A DNA stretch of 64,000 bases from Sphaerosporella brunnea (taxonomy: Eukaryota > Ascomycota > Pezizomycetes > Pezizales > Pyronemataceae): assembly GCA_008704415.1 (NCBI GenBank), contig VXIS01000126.1, positions 1 to 64,000 on the forward strand. Reading direction: 5' to 3'. The position numbers and the translations under genes are program-made. Shown piece by piece: positions 63,839-64,000 of the stretch; the stretch's first letter is position 1; every line of letters starts with the position of its first letter. The notes beneath the pieces are model-generated. The model saw only the letters and a program-made list of their open reading frames with translations. It was not told where the DNA came from and ran no database searches.

Positions 63839-64000
63839 ATGGCGCATCTTTTGAATACTCTCTTTGATACACAAACGAAGACCCAGGATTGGATAACCCT
63901 CCTGGCATACCTTCAGGAGCAGGTGGGGCCAGCACCAAACCTCAAAATCTGCACTGAGCCAGTCACCTATACCAATGGACTTGTGAAGCAAGCATGTTTG
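63839..64000 (+). CDS. Partial unknown ORF at right edge
   Basis: ATG 63839 (context GACAACATGG) starts a stop-free frame to the window end, 54 codons: MAHLLNTLFDTQTKTQDWIT then LLAYLQEQVGPAPNLK and onwards. Amphipathic helical start, no signal peptide. The opposite strand is also open, so the choice rests on the start context and composition. Family unknown. Confidence 0.4.
   Translation, partial: MAHLLNTLFDTQTKTQDWITLLAYLQEQVGPAPNLKICTEPVTYTNGLVKQACL

Overview
The window reads as a repeat-dominated, gene-poor segment of a fungal nuclear genome. The reasons are two genes of the fungus-specific FunK1 protein kinase family, short introns of 49-58 nt with GT...CTAAC...AG signals, a chromodomain-bearing Ty3/gypsy element, a Copia element primed by a half initiator-Met tRNA, RNase H-bearing LINEs, and hAT, MULE and PIF/Harbinger elements. 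An agaricomycete-type basidiomycete fits best, but the exact lineage cannot be read from the sequence. I see no bacterial operon, CRISPR array or rRNA.

Layout. 1-3.4 kb: two minus-strand frames of unclear origin (one kinase-like), a LINE 3' fragment and a dispersed repeat. 3.47-5.59 kb: decayed PIF/Harbinger element with long inverted repeats. 6.1-8.9 kb: two copies of an unclassified dispersed family (family A) that carries a 13-bp-arm palindrome and a once-coding frame. 9.13-14.75 kb: Ty3/gypsy chromovirus-type element with 98% identical LTRs and an abutting fragment of a second copy; gag ends in a textbook -1 frameshift signal. 16.9-18.1 kb: family A again. 18.7-21.1 kb: FunK1 pseudogene. 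22-23 kb: tandem array. 25.7 kb: a foldback element. 26.7-27.1 kb: 29-bp minisatellite. 27.8-29.3 kb: a spliced coiled-coil gene cut by a LINE with a 14-bp target duplication. 29.76-31.5 kb: a MULE inserted into the A-tail of another LINE. 33.1 kb: tRNA-headed SINE candidate. 34.2-35.1 kb: hAT transposase start with BED finger. 36.2-39.7 kb: Copia-type element with Gag only. 40.5-42.2 kb: longest LINE copy. 42.3-44.6 kb: family A, family B and hAT remnants. 45.3-52.8 kb: minisatellites, Tc1-like remnants and a solo Copia LTR. 52.8-55.2 kb: the one apparently intact host-type gene, a FunK1 kinase of 771 codons with one 50-nt intron. 55.9-62 kb: nested hAT MITE plus LINE, a TA-flanked MITE, another LINE and hAT C-terminal exons. 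62-64 kb: unassigned sequence, with an open frame running off the right edge.

The history is legible as nested insertions: LINE into gene, MULE into LINE, LINE into hAT MITE, Copia into a BED-finger ORF. The most noteworthy points are the gag-pol frameshift signal, the D...ExK signature in the FunK1 N-terminal region, the LINE-disrupted gene with an R-N-x3-H motif, and the unclassified family A. I did not find a complete, clearly new multi-gene system.
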